64,000 nucleotides of DNA from assembly GCA_963704075.1 (NCBI GenBank), contig CAVPGV010000006.1:111553-175552 (forward strand), given 5' to 3'. Made by a program: the position numbers and the translations under genes. Position 1 is the stretch's first letter. Each line of letters opens with the position of its first letter. The stretch comes from JADKAV01 sp963704075. GTDB taxonomy: Bacteria; Actinomycetota; Actinomycetes; S36-B12; UBA10799. Positions 1 to 9,787 of the stretch are shown here, piece by piece. Below the pieces are notes generated by a model. The model did not search any database, was not told where the DNA came from, and worked only from the letters and a program-made list of their open reading frames with translations.

Positions 1-1
1 G

Positions 2-1822
2 GGCGAGGCGCCCAAGGTCCTGGAAGGCTTCGGCTTCGGCGCGGCCCTGCTGGCCATGTTCATGCGTGTCGGCGGCGGTATCTTCACCAAGGCCGCGGAC
101 GTCGGAGCAGACCTCGTCGGCAAGGTGGAGCAGGGTATCCCCGAGGACGACCCCCGCAACGCCGCGACGATCGCCGACAACGTCGGTGACAACGTCGGTG
201 ACTGCGCCGGTATGGCCGCGGACCTGTTCGAGTCCTACGCGGTGACCCTGGTCGCAGCACTGATCCTCGGCCAGGCGGCTCTGGGCAGCCTCGGCCTGGT
301 CATCCCGTTGGTGGTCCCGGCGATCGGCGTGCTGACCGCCATCATCGGGATCTTCGCCGTGGCCCCGCGCCAAGGCGACCGTTCCGGCATGAGCGCGATC
401 AACCGAGGGTTCTTCATCTCCGCGATCGCCTCCGCGATCCTGGTCACCATCGCGGCGTTCCTGTGGCTGCCCGACCGGTTCCTGAAGCTCACCGATATCG
501 AGTTGGTGCGTGGACGGCTCGCGCTGGATGTCACCACTCTTGAGGTGCTCAACCCCCGCTTCGTGGTGATCGGCGCCGTGCTGATCGGCATCATCCTGGC
601 CGCTGCCATCCAGCAGCTGACCGGATACTTCACCGAGACCAACCGCAAGCCGGTCGACGACGTGTCCCGCACCTCGCTGACGGGTCCCGCCACAGTCATC
701 CTGTCCGGTATCTCGCTGGGTCTGGAGTCGGCGGTCTACTCGGCGCTGCTGATCGGCGCTGCCGTCTACGGAGCGTTCCTGCTCGGCTCCGGATCGATCA
801 CGCTGAGCCTGTTCGCCGTGGCGATGGCCGGCACCGGTCTGCTCACCACCGTTGGTGTGATCGTGGCGATGGACACCTTCGGCCCCGTCTCCGACAACGC
901 ACAGGGCATCGCGGAGATGTCCGGTGACGTGGAGGGCGAAGGCGCTGCGGTGCTCACCAGCCTGGACGCCGTGGGCAACAGCACCAAGGCGATCACCAAG
1001 GGTATTGCGATCGCGACTGCGGTGCTGGCGGCGACCGCTTTGTTCGGTGCTTTCCGCGACGCGGTCACCACAGCAGCGGGGGGCGCCCTGAGCGAACTCT
1101 CCGCGCTGGAGGCTCCGCAGTACCTCGGCGTGCTCGACGTGTCCAACCCCCGCAACCTGGTGGGTCTGCTGATCGGTGCGGCCGTAGTGTTCCTGTTCTC
1201 CGGACTCGCGATCAACGCGGTGGCCCGTGCCGCCGGGGCGATCATCTTCGAGGTGCGCCGCCAGTTCCGGGAGCACCCCGGGATCATGGAGGGCACCGAG
1301 AAGCCGGAGTACGGCAAGGTGGTCGACATCTGCACGCGCGACTCGCTGCGTGAGTTGAGCACTCCTGGTCTGTTGGCGATCCTGACCCCGGTGGCGGTCG
1401 GTTTCGGTCTCGGCGTCGGAGCGCTCGGCTCGTTCCTGGCCGGCACCATCGCGACGGGTACCCTCATGGCGGTCTTCCTGGCCAACTCCGGTGGAGCCTG
1501 GGACAACGCCAAGAAGTTCGTCGAGGACGGCAACTTCGGGGGCAAGGGCTCGCCGGCACATGAGGCGACAGTCATCGGTGACACCGTGGGTGACCCGTTC
1601 AAGGACACCGCCGGCCCGGCGATCAACCCGTTGCTCAAGGTGATGAACCTGGTTGCGCTGCTGATCGCTCCGGCGGTCGTATCGGTCAAGCTCGATGGCA
1701 ACTCCGCCATCGGCTGGGCGATCTCGCTGGGTGCGCTGGCGATCGTGGTTGGCGCCGTGATCATCAGCAAGCGGCGTCCGATCGCGGTGCAGGCGGAGGC
1801 GGAGGCAGCTTCCGCGTCCTGA
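2..1822 (+). CDS. hppA: Membrane-bound proton-pumping pyrophosphatase, 5' end missing
   Basis: This enzyme hydrolyses cytoplasmic pyrophosphate and pumps protons across the membrane. The reading frame is open from the window edge, so the N-terminus is lost; 606 residues remain of a family usually 680-800 long. Visible family signatures are GGGIFTKAADVGADLVGK at fragment residue 24, the acidic pyrophosphate/Mg-binding repeat DNVGDNVGD at residue 59, and DTVGDPFKDTAGPAINPL near residue 527. Many hydrophobic helices lie between them. The determinant motif GNSTKA has Lys (codon 986-988, fragment residue 329) where K+-dependent enzymes have Ala, so this should be the K+-independent, H+-pumping type; that is family knowledge applied to a residue I can see. 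In Streptomyces-like genomes hppA also lies near topA. A strong hairpin follows the stop. Confidence 0.97.
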   Translation, partial: GEAPKVLEGFGFGAALLAMFMRVGGGIFTKAADVGADLVGKVEQGIPEDDPRNAATIADNVGDNVGDCAGMAADLFESYAVTLVAALILGQAALGSLGLVIPLVVPAIGVLTAIIGIFAVAPRQGDRSGMSAINRGFFISAIASAILVTIAAFLWLPDRFLKLTDIELVRGRLALDVTTLEVLNPRFVVIGAVLIGIILAAAIQQLTGYFTETNRKPVDDVSRTSLTGPATVILSGISLGLESAVYSALLIGAAVYGAFLLGSGSITLSLFAVAMAGTGLLTTVGVIVAMDTFGPVSDNAQGIAEMSGDVEGEGAAVLTSLDAVGNSTKAITKGIAIATAVLAATALFGAFRDAVTTAAGGALSELSALEAPQYLGVLDVSNPRNLVGLLIGAAVVFLFSGLAINAVARAAGAIIFEVRRQFREHPGIMEGTEKPEYGKVVDICTRDSLRELSTPGLLAILTPVAVGFGLGVGALGSFLAGTIATGTLMAVFLANSGGAWDNAKKFVEDGNFGGKGSPAHEATVIGDTVGDPFKDTAGPAINPLLKVMNLVALLIAPAVVSVKLDGNSAIGWAISLGALAIVVGAVIISKRRPIAVQAEAEAASAS

Positions 1823-1837
1823 CCTGCGCTCATCACA

Positions 1838-1872
1838 GCGGCCCCCGTCCGGTTCGTCCGGGCGGGGGCCGC
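1838..1872 (+). terminator. Hairpin terminator after hppA
   Basis: A 15-bp near-perfect GC stem (GCGGCCCCCGTCCGG at 1838-1852 pairing with 1858-1872) with a 5-nt TTCGT loop begins 16 bases after the hppA stop. There is no T-tract, which is common for actinobacterial terminators. Confidence 0.8.
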
Positions 1873-1943
1873 GGTGTGTCCGGTCGGCGACCGTGGTCCG
1901 GTGCGTGCCAGCGCCTGCCTGGCGGGCTTGCGCCGGGCGCAGC

Positions 1944-2062
1944 CGTGAGAGTTGGGTACATCCGTTGGACTTCGGTACAGGGGTGAGAGTTGCGCGGGCC
2001 GTGGATGTCCAACGGTTGTGCGTGTCTCCAACGTCTGTGCAACTCCAACGCCTGCCGGACCA
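1944..2062. repeat. Dispersed palindromic intergenic repeat, copy 1
   Basis: This stretch is a mosaic of GTTGGA/TCCAAC half-sites: GTACATCCGTTGGAC at 1956-1970, GAGAGTTGCGC at 1985-1995, GGATGTCCAACG at 2003-2014 and GCAACTCCAACG at 2039-2050. The same words in the same arrangement recur about 59.6 kb away at 61591-61665, in inverted order. It lies between hppA and the ATP-grasp gene and holds no convincing coding region. Confidence 0.6.
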
Positions 2063-2110
2063 ACGGCACCGGATTGCGACACCGCACAGCGGTGCGGAAC
2101 AGTGGCAGCC

Positions 2111-2953
2111 GTGAGCGTAGCCATCGTGACCTGCCAAGAACTGCCCGAAGAGGACGTCGACGAGGAGTTGCTGATCACAGCCCTCGATGCCGCCGGCCTG
2201 GAGCCGACGCTGGCGGCCTGGGACGACACGTCGGTTGACTGGTCGCGCTTCCGGCTGGCGGTCCTGCGCTCGGCCTGGAACTACATCGATCACCTGGACG
2301 AGTTCCTGGCGTGGGCCGTGCGTGCCGGTACGGAGACGACCCTGTTCAACCCTGTGGAAGTCGTGCACTGGAACACCCACAAGGGGTACTTGCGACACCT
2401 GGCCAAGCAGGGAGTCCCGGTCGTGCCCACCGCATGGCTCGGGGTGGGTGAGGAACTCGACCTGGCCGACCTGATGGCCGATCGCGGGTGGCACGAGGTG
2501 GTGGCCAAGCCGGTGGTGGGTGCGGGTTCCTTCCTGACTGATCGGATCACCGACCCGCAGGCGCCGGCGGCCCAGGACTTCTGGCGGCGGCTGTGCGAGA
2601 ACCGGGAAGTCATGGTGCAGCCCTACATGCGCTCGGTGGAGGACTACGGCGAGCGGTCGCTGATCTGGATCGACGGGCAGTTGACCCACGCGATCCGCAA
2701 GAGCCCGCGACTCGGCGACGCCGACGAGCAGGTCTCGGACGCCCTGCCCATCGCCGACGTGGAACGCGACCTCGCCCTGACAGTCATGGCCGACATCCCC
2801 CACGAGTTGCTGTACGCCCGCATCGACCTGATCCGCGACGACCACGACCAGCCGACGGTCGCTGAACTCGAACTCGTAGAGCCCTCGTTGTTCCTCAAGC
2901 AGAGCCCGCCTGCGCTTGATCGCTTGGTCTCGGGTATCGCCTCCCGCTTGTGA
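2111..2953 (+). CDS. ATP-grasp domain protein (RimK/DcsG-like)
   Basis: A 280-residue protein resembling small ATP-grasp carboxylate-amine ligases, of the kind annotated as RimK-like or cycloserine-pathway DcsG-like. I recognise the fold from the central ATP-grasp pattern: a Lys in HEVVAKPVVGAGSF (binding of ATP phosphates), the hinge strand REVMVQPYM, and the acidic Mg-binding strand TVAELELVEPSLFL near the C-terminus. The substrate cannot be read from the sequence. The GTG at 2111 is chosen because the protein-like sequence begins there and the upstream frame is repeat DNA; GTG 2102 is an alternative, and no good ribosome site is seen for either. Its stop overlaps the GTG of the following SDR gene (GTGA), so the two are probably co-translated. 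Confidence 0.75.
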   Translation: MSVAIVTCQELPEEDVDEELLITALDAAGLEPTLAAWDDTSVDWSRFRLAVLRSAWNYIDHLDEFLAWAVRAGTETTLFNPVEVVHWNTHKGYLRHLAKQGVPVVPTAWLGVGEELDLADLMADRGWHEVVAKPVVGAGSFLTDRITDPQAPAAQDFWRRLCENREVMVQPYMRSVEDYGERSLIWIDGQLTHAIRKSPRLGDADEQVSDALPIADVERDLALTVMADIPHELLYARIDLIRDDHDQPTVAELELVEPSLFLKQSPPALDRLVSGIASRL

Positions 2954-4030
2954 GCCGGACCCTTCTGCTCACCGGCGCGACCGGCATGGTCGGTCGGGAG
3001 GTACTTGCGGCGCGCCGCCGCCGACGGCCGCTTCGCGCGGATTCTGTGCCTGGTGCGCCCCGAAGCCGAACGCAGCGCCTCGATGCGGCTGGCTGACCTC
3101 GGAATCGAGACCGGGCAGACCGAACTCGTCGCCGTGCCGGGTGATGTGACGCAGAAGGGGCTCGGACTGGACAGCGAGCTGCTGCAGGAGGTCACCGACG
3201 TGATCCACTGCGCGGCCACGGTCTCGTTCGACCTCCCCCTCGACCGGGCTCGCGCGATCAACGTCGAAGGGACCGCCAATCTGCTCGACGTATGCCGGGC
3301 CCTGCCCTCGCTGAAGCGCATCGATGCGGTGTCGACCTGCTACGTGGCGGGACGGCGAAACGGACTGATCCGGGAGCCGGAACTCGAGCACGGGGCAGGC
3401 TTCCACAACACCTACGAGCAGACCAAGTACGAGGCCGAACAGTTGCTGCGGGCGGCCATGCCCGAGTTGCCGATCGCCGTGCACCGCCCGTCCATCGTCG
3501 TGGGGGACTCCAGGACCGGCCGGACGGGTGCGTGGAAGGTCCTTTACTGGCCGCTGAAGGTGATCGCCAGGGGATGGCTGCCGGTGATCCCGTACGACCC
3601 GGACTGCCGGCTGGATATCGTGCCGGTCGACTTCGTGGCCGATGCGATCTTGGCTTTGTCGGCGGATCCCGGCACGGTGGGCGGGACGTTCCACCTGGCC
3701 GCGGGTCCCGGGCGCGACACGACGACCGGGCAGGTGTTCCCGAGGATCTTCGCGATGCTGTCCAGGCGCGCGCCGATCCGGGTGCCACCGGTCGTCTTTC
3801 GCACGGTGATCCGCCCGGTCATGCTGTTGGTACCCGACCGCCGGCTGAAACGGACGCTGCAGGCCGGCCTGGTGTACCGCCCGTATCTGGAACTGCGACT
3901 TCAATTCGACACGACGAACGCCGACGCCGTGCTGGACGGGGCCGGAATCCGCTGCCCGGCCGTTCTGGACTACATCGACACGATCGTCGGCGCCGCCCTC
4001 GCGTCGGACTTCGGCGCAAGGGCGGGTTGA
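2950..4030 (+). CDS. Extended SDR / thioester-reductase-like protein, frameshifted near N-terminus
   Basis: NAD(P)-dependent extended short-chain dehydrogenase of the male-sterility/thioester-reductase type. The nucleotide-binding motif LLLTGATGMVG lies in the frame starting at GTG 2950, while the rest, from RRAAADGRF on, is in the next frame. Removing one base (A3003) joins them into a continuous GREVLRRAAADGRF. The catalytic pair is visible as YEQTK (Tyr-X3-Lys) after VSTCYVAG, and a substrate-domain motif HRPSIVVGDS follows. Total length is about 359 residues. It overlaps the ATP-grasp gene by four bases, suggesting that the two act on one small carboxylate substrate, possibly activation and then reduction (inference). 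The frameshift could be a sequencing error or a real lesion. Confidence 0.75.
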
Positions 4031-4138
4031 GGCGGTTAGCGGCCGGGCGACGTGTCGTTTGCCCGGCATCCCGCGCCGGTAGGTCGATTTGTGGATTCGC
4101 GGCGCATCGGTCGCACCGACCCGGCAATACTGGGCGAC

Positions 4139-5497
4139 ATGTCAACTCGGCTGACCGGAAGCCAGCGCTACGGGTACGCGGTCGGATCGTTCGGCACCGG
4201 CGGTTTCGCGACGGTGCCGGGCCTGGTGTTGCTCTTCTACCTGACCGACGTCCTCGGGGTGGCTGCGGCGATCGCCAGCCTCGTGGTGTTCCTGCCCAAG
4301 GCGTGGGACGTGATCATCGCACCGGTCATGGGCAGTTTGTCCGACAAGTCGATGCTGCGTCATGGGACCAGGGTGAAGTGGCTGCTGATCGGCGGGCTGA
4401 TCATCGGGCCGATGTTCGCGCTGACGTTCGCGGCGCCCGGCGGACTTCAAGGCAACGTCGCTGCGCTTTGGGTGGGGGTCTTCTTCCTGTTCGCCGTCAC
4501 CGGCTTCGCGACGTTCCAGGTGACCTATCTGGCCATGCCGGCGGAGTTCACCGACGACTACCGGGAACGCACCCGGATCATGAGCATCCGCATCGTGTTC
4601 CTGACCCTGTCGATCCTGCTGTTCGGCGCCGGCGCCCCGATCCTGGTCAACACGTTCGGCGGCGGCCGCTTGGGGTACGCCGGGATGGGGATCGTCGTCG
4701 GGGTGCTGCTGGTGGTGTCCACCGTCATCTGCTGGTCGATGCTGCGCCGGACCACGTCGTACACCCAGGCGGAGAGCGAACCCACCGTCAAGGAACGGTT
4801 CGCCGCGGTGCGCGAGAACCGGTGGTTCCTGCTGCTGATGCTCACGTTCGTGGCCCAGGCGCTCGGCGTCGGGGCCATGCTCGCGGCGGTTCCGTATCTG
4901 GCCACCTACATCCTGGGGGGCGGGGAGTTGCAGCAGACGCTGCTATTCGTCTGCTTGGTCGGTCCCGCCATCATCGTCATGCCGCTGTGGTCGATGGTGT
5001 CCAAACGGGTAGGCAAACACCGCGGCTTCCTGATGTCCAGTGCCATCTTCGTGACGGCCGCAGTGGGCCTGTTCTTCAGTCGCAGCCTTCCGGACGCGGC
5101 GGTGTACCTGCTGGTGGGAATGGTCGGCGTAGCCTACGCGGGGATGCAGATGTTCCCGCTGGCGATGCTTCCCGACACGGTTGCCGCGGACGCCGCGGTC
5201 CACGGCCAGCAACGGGCCGGAGTCTTCACCGGGGTCTGGGCCGCCGCCGAGACGGTCTCCCTGGCGCTGGGCCCGGCGGTGGTCGGATTGATCCTCGCCG
5301 TGACCGGCTTCATCTCCAGTTCCGGCGACGAGACCGTTGCCCAGCCGGGCAGTGCTCTGACCGGCATCGTGCTGTCCTTCTCCCTGTTCCCGGCGGCGAT
5401 GCTGCTGCTGAGCCTTCCCACTCTTCTACGGTACGACCTGACCGAAGTCCGACTCGACCAACTGAGAGGATCCCATGACCCTGCCCCCGCTTCCTGA
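4139..5497 (+). CDS. MFS transporter, GPH (MelB-like) sugar/cation symporter family
   Basis: A 452-residue integral membrane protein with about 12 hydrophobic helices. Its N-terminus, RYGYAVGSFGTGGFATVPGLV, and the loop DVIIAPVMGSLSDKS are typical of glycoside-pentoside-hexuronide/cation symporters. The second conserved cytoplasmic loop is MSIRIVF after a run of charged residues (YRERTRI). ATG 4139 is chosen because the family N-terminus starts there; upstream in-frame codons look non-coding. The last 23 bases overlap the PLP decarboxylase gene, so transporter and enzyme are likely one transcription unit, possibly uptake or export of the decarboxylase substrate or product (inference). The actual substrate is unknown. 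Confidence 0.85.
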   Translation: MSTRLTGSQRYGYAVGSFGTGGFATVPGLVLLFYLTDVLGVAAAIASLVVFLPKAWDVIIAPVMGSLSDKSMLRHGTRVKWLLIGGLIIGPMFALTFAAPGGLQGNVAALWVGVFFLFAVTGFATFQVTYLAMPAEFTDDYRERTRIMSIRIVFLTLSILLFGAGAPILVNTFGGGRLGYAGMGIVVGVLLVVSTVICWSMLRRTTSYTQAESEPTVKERFAAVRENRWFLLLMLTFVAQALGVGAMLAAVPYLATYILGGGELQQTLLFVCLVGPAIIVMPLWSMVSKRVGKHRGFLMSSAIFVTAAVGLFFSRSLPDAAVYLLVGMVGVAYAGMQMFPLAMLPDTVAADAAVHGQQRAGVFTGVWAAAETVSLALGPAVVGLILAVTGFISSSGDETVAQPGSALTGIVLSFSLFPAAMLLLSLPTLLRYDLTEVRLDQLRGSHDPAPAS

Positions 5498-6939
5498 CCG
5501 AGGACTGCCCGCCGACGAGATCCTCTCGGCCCTCGCAGAACTGCGCGCGATGGACCTGGACTACACCAAAGCGACGAGCTATCACTTCGAGTCGGGCAAT
5601 GAAGAACTGCACGATGTTGCCACGGCCGCAGCCGCGACGGCATGGGGTCGCAACGGGCTGGATCCCACCGCGTTCCCGTCGATCTCCGCCATCGAGAACG
5701 ACCTGGTCGGTGCCGCCCTGAACCTGCACGGCGGCGGCCCGGACGCGGTCGGCACCGTGACCAGCGGTGGGACCGAGTCGTGCATGCTGGCGGTGCTCGG
5801 GGCGCGCGAACGCTACCGCAAGCGCGGGGGTGAGGGACGCCCGCAGATGTTGCTGCCGGTCACCGCCCACTCGGCGTTCCGCAAAGGTGCGTGGTTGTTC
5901 GACGTCGAGATCGTGGACATCCCGGTCGGTGCGGACTTCAAAGCTGACGCCGACGCGATGATCGGCGCGATGTCCGATCGCACGGCACTGGCCGTGGTGT
6001 CGGCGCCCAGCTACGCCCATGGCGTGATCGACCCCGTGCACGAGGTCGCGGCGGCTGCGGCCGAACGCGACATCCTGTGCCACCTGGACCTCTGCATCGG
6101 TGGCTGGGCGCTGCCGTTCATCCTCGAGGACGAGGGCCGCGAACCGGTCGACATGAGCATCCCCGGGGTGACCTCGGCGTCGATGGACCTGCACAAGTAC
6201 GGGTACGCGCCCAAGGGGGTCTCGATCCTGCTGTCGGCCAACCCGGAGCTGCGTTCCTACCACTACTTCGCGGATGCGGCGTGGCCCGGCTACCCCCTGA
6301 TCAACAACACGCTGCTGTCGAGCCGCTCGGTGGCGCCCGCCGCGGCTGCCTGGGCGGTGCTGCACCTCTTGGGCAAGGAAGGCCTGCGGGAACTGGCGCT
6401 GAAGTCGCGAGCCGGCGCCCTGCGTATCGCCGAAGGTGTCGAGCAGATCCCGGGTCTGCGCGTCGTGGTCGCCCCCGAGGTGTCCTTGGTATGCGTCGGC
6501 GACACCGGCGCGCCGGAGGGTCCGGATGTTCGCATCGTGTCCGACGAGGCACACCGGCTCGGCTGGTCGCTGCAGGTGCAGCCCGTCCCGGCAGGGTGGA
6601 CCGACCAACATCCACCTGACCGTCGCGGCCGGGATCGCCGACCGGGCCGATGAATTGCTGGAGGTGCTGCGGGAGGCGACTGCGGCGGCCACCGGCAAGG
6701 GCCGGGCCGACCCGGACCCGCAACTCGCGGCGATCGCTGCGAGCATCGACGTCGACGCGCTCGATCCCGCCACGATCGACGGCCTGATGCAGGTCGCAGG
6801 ATTCAAGGGTCAGGGCGGTCCGGTCGAGTTGCCCGAGGAGATGGCCGGTGTCAACGCCCTTCTCGAGGCATCACCGGCACCGCTGGTCGAGGTCCTGCTC
6901 AAGGCCGTGTTCGCCGAGGTGTTCACGCCGAACCGCTAG
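5475..6939 (+). CDS. PLP-dependent group II decarboxylase / sphingosine-phosphate-lyase-like, frameshifted
   Basis: Pyridoxal-phosphate enzyme of the fold-type I, group II decarboxylase class. The PLP lysine is in MDLHKYGYAPKG, the phosphate-binding turn is GTVTSGGTES, and a conserved cofactor-contact stretch is HLDLCIGGW. It resembles sphingosine-1-phosphate-lyase-like and tyrosine/glutamate decarboxylase-like proteins; the substrate is not deducible. ATG 5475 has a good ribosome site (GAGAGGA). The frame is broken near 6597: removing one T restores PVPAGGPTNIHLTVAAG, and the C-terminal 110 residues continue in the second frame to 6939. About 487 residues in total. It overlaps the 3' end of the MFS gene. 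Confidence 0.82.
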
Positions 6940-7112
6940 TCCGGTGGCGGTCTGCCGTTGGTTTCGGGTAGATCCGGAGTGTGGGGCCTTGAGAAGGGCA
7001 AAAGGCCGGTAGCGGCGCATAGCGGCCACTCTCAGGAATGGCGCAACTCACCCCCGGCGTCGTACTGTGCCCATTCGTACCCGCATCATGGGGACGAAAC
7101 CGGAAGGACACC

Positions 7113-9727
7113 ATGCCCAACAGCACACCGCAACGCCTTGTGATCGTCGAATCGCCTGCCAAGGCCAAGACGATCCAGGGCTACCTCGGCGACGGCTTCG
7201 AGGTGACGGCCAGTGTCGGGCACATCCGGGATCTGCCGGACAAGGCCGCCGACATCCCGGCCAAGTACAAGTCCGAGCCCTGGTCGCGGCTCGGGGTGGA
7301 CATCGAGAACAACTTCGCTCCCATATATGTGGTCAACGCCGACAAGCGCGCCCGCGTCAAGGAGTTGAAGGACAAACTCGCCGACGCCGACGAGTTGTTG
7401 CTGGCCACCGATGAGGACCGCGAGGGCGAGGCGATCGCCTGGCATCTGCTGGAGGTGCTCAAGCCGAAGGTGCCGGTCAAGCGGATGGTGTTCCACGAGA
7501 TCACCCGCGAGGCGATCCAGCGGGCGCTGGCCGAGACCCGCGACCTCGACAAGGACCTCGTCGACGCTCAGGAGACCCGCCGGATCCTGGACCGGCTCTA
7601 CGGCTACGAGGTCTCGCCGGTGTTGTGGAAGAAGGTCATGCCGCGGCTGTCGGCGGGCCGTGTGCAGTCGGTGGCGTTGCGCCTGGTCGTGGACCGCGAG
7701 CGCGACCGGATGCGCTTCGTGCGTGCCAGGTACGCCGACATCGAGGCGCTGCTCGACCCGGGCAGTTTCACGGCCACGCTCACCCACGTCGATGGCCAGC
7801 GGATCGCCCGCGGGGACTCCTTCGACGACCGCGGACAGCTGAAGAAGACCGACGTGCGGCACTTGGATCTGGCTGCCGCGGAGGCCATCGTCGCGGGCCT
7901 CGCCGATGCCTCCATGACCGTCGACTCCGTGGAGGAGAAGCCGGGTACCCGCAAGCCGTCGCCGCCCTTCATGACCTCGACGCTGCAGCAGGAGGCCTCG
8001 CGCAAGCTGCGCTGGGGCGGGCAGCGGACGATGCGCGTCGCGCAGGGGCTGTACGAACGCGGCTACATCACCTACATGCGTACCGACTCGACCACCTTGT
8101 CGGAGACGGCTATCGATGCTGCCCGACGGCAGGCGCGGGATCTGTACGGCGAGGATCACGTGTCGGCCCAGCCGCGCAAGTACGAACGCAAGGTCAAGAA
8201 CGCGCAGGAGGCCCACGAGGCCATCCGCCCGGCCGGTGATTCCTTCCGGACCCCTGGCCAGGTATCCGGGGAGTTGAACCCCGACGAACTCGCGCTGTAC
8301 GAGCTGGTGTGGAAGCGCACCATCGCCTCCCAGATGACCGACGCCAAGGTCGCCACCACCACACTGCGCCTGGCCGCCAGCACCGCCGACGGGGTTGCGA
8401 CGCTCTTCACCGCCAGCGGCACGGTCGTGACCTTCCCGGGCTTCCTGGCCGCGTACGAGGAGAGCCGCGACGACGACGCTTCGGCGAGCAGCGCCGACTT
8501 CCGCATCTCGCACAGGGCGACGCGATCACCATCCGGGCGCTGACCGCCGAGGACCACAGCACCAAACCTCCGGCCCGCTACACCGAGGCCTCGTTGCTCA
8601 AGGCGCTCGAGGAGCGCGGGATCGGCCGGCCGTCGACGTGGTCGGCGATCATCGGCACGCTGCTGGACCGCGGCTACGTGTTCAAGCGGGGTTCCGCGCT
8701 GGTCCCCGCCTGGCTGGCGTTCGCGGTGGTGCGCCTGCTGGAGGACCATTTCGGCTCGCTGGTCGACTACGGCTTCACCGCCAGACTCGAGGAGATCCTC
8801 GACGTGGTGGCCAGCGGGGACGAGTCCCGCTCAGTCGTTCTCGGGACGTTCTACTTCGGCGGCGACGATCCCGCCGGCGGCCGTTTCAGCGGGTTGCACC
8901 CGATGATCGAACGGTTGCCCGACATCGACCCGCGCGAGAACTCCACGTTCCCGATCGGTGACGAGATCGCGCTGCGGGTGGGCAAGTACGGGCCCTACCT
9001 GGAGCAGGGGGACAAGCGCGCGAACGTGCCCGCAGACCTTCCGCCGGACGAGTTGACCTCGGAGGTGGCCGTCGAGTTGCTCAACGCCCCCAAGGAGGAG
9101 CGGCTGCTGGGCGTCGATCCGCAGACCGGTCACGAGATCGTCACGAAGAGCGGCCGGTTCGGGCCGTACGTCACCGAGATCCTGCCCCCGTTGCCGGAGG
9201 GTGCGAAGAAGCCGCGAAAGACCGTCAAACCACGCACGGCCAGTCTGTTCAAGGACATGGACCCGACGGCCGTGACCCTCGACGACGCCCTGATACTGCT
9301 GTCGTTGCCGCGGGAGGTGGGCAAACACCCCGAGGACGGCGAGCCGATCATGGCCCAGAACGGCCGGTACGGCCCCTACCTCACGCACGGCAAGGACTCC
9401 CGCTCGCTGCCCGACGAGCCCAGCATCTTCAGCTGCACTGTTGAACAGGCGCTGGAACTGTTCGCCCAACCCAAGCGCGGACGCGGGCGACAGGAGCCGC
9501 AGCCGGGCAAGGAGATCGGCACCGATCCGATCAGTGGCAAGAAGATCGAACTCAAGGAGGGCCGGTTCGGGCCGTACGTGACCGATGGTGAGACGAATGC
9601 CTCGCTGCGCGTCGCGGACGACCCGTTGACCATCACCCTGGAGCGGGCCAGCGACCTGATCAGCGAACGTCGCGCCAAGGGCCCGGCGCCGAAGAAACCC
9701 CGCAAGCGGGCGGCCTCCCGCAAGTAG
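7113..9727 (+). CDS. topA: DNA topoisomerase I, one frameshift
   Basis: Type IA topoisomerase that relaxes negative supercoils. The TOPRIM domain starts with VIVESPAKAKTI at residue 10 and contains ATDEDREGEAIAWH; the active-site Tyr321 sits in YITYMRTDST. The C-terminal third has three or more repeats of the GRFGPYVT type (GRFGPYVTE, GRYGPYLTHG, GRFGPYVTDG) and a Lys/Arg-rich tail, as in actinobacterial TopA, with no zinc fingers. ATG 7113 follows GGAAGGA. A single missing base near 8494-8497 moves the frame: the first half ends in DDDASASSA and the second resumes at LPHLAQGDAITIRALTAE. Because topA is essential, this break is most likely an assembly or sequencing error. tmk and holB follow directly, as in other actinobacteria. 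Confidence 0.95.
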
Positions 9728-9787
9728 GGCGCCCGGTCGTCAACAACCTGTCCCCGGGTCTGAACGGCCCGTGAGAGGGTTGGAGTT

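Noticed and set aside
766..2229. 487-codon minus-strand frame opposite hppA
   Set aside because: Ser/Pro/Ala-rich antisense shadow of the pyrophosphatase gene with no family resemblance.
3292..5478. 728-codon plus-strand frame spanning the SDR and MFS genes
   Set aside because: Out-of-frame shadow of two real genes, with no domain and Arg/Gly-rich residues.
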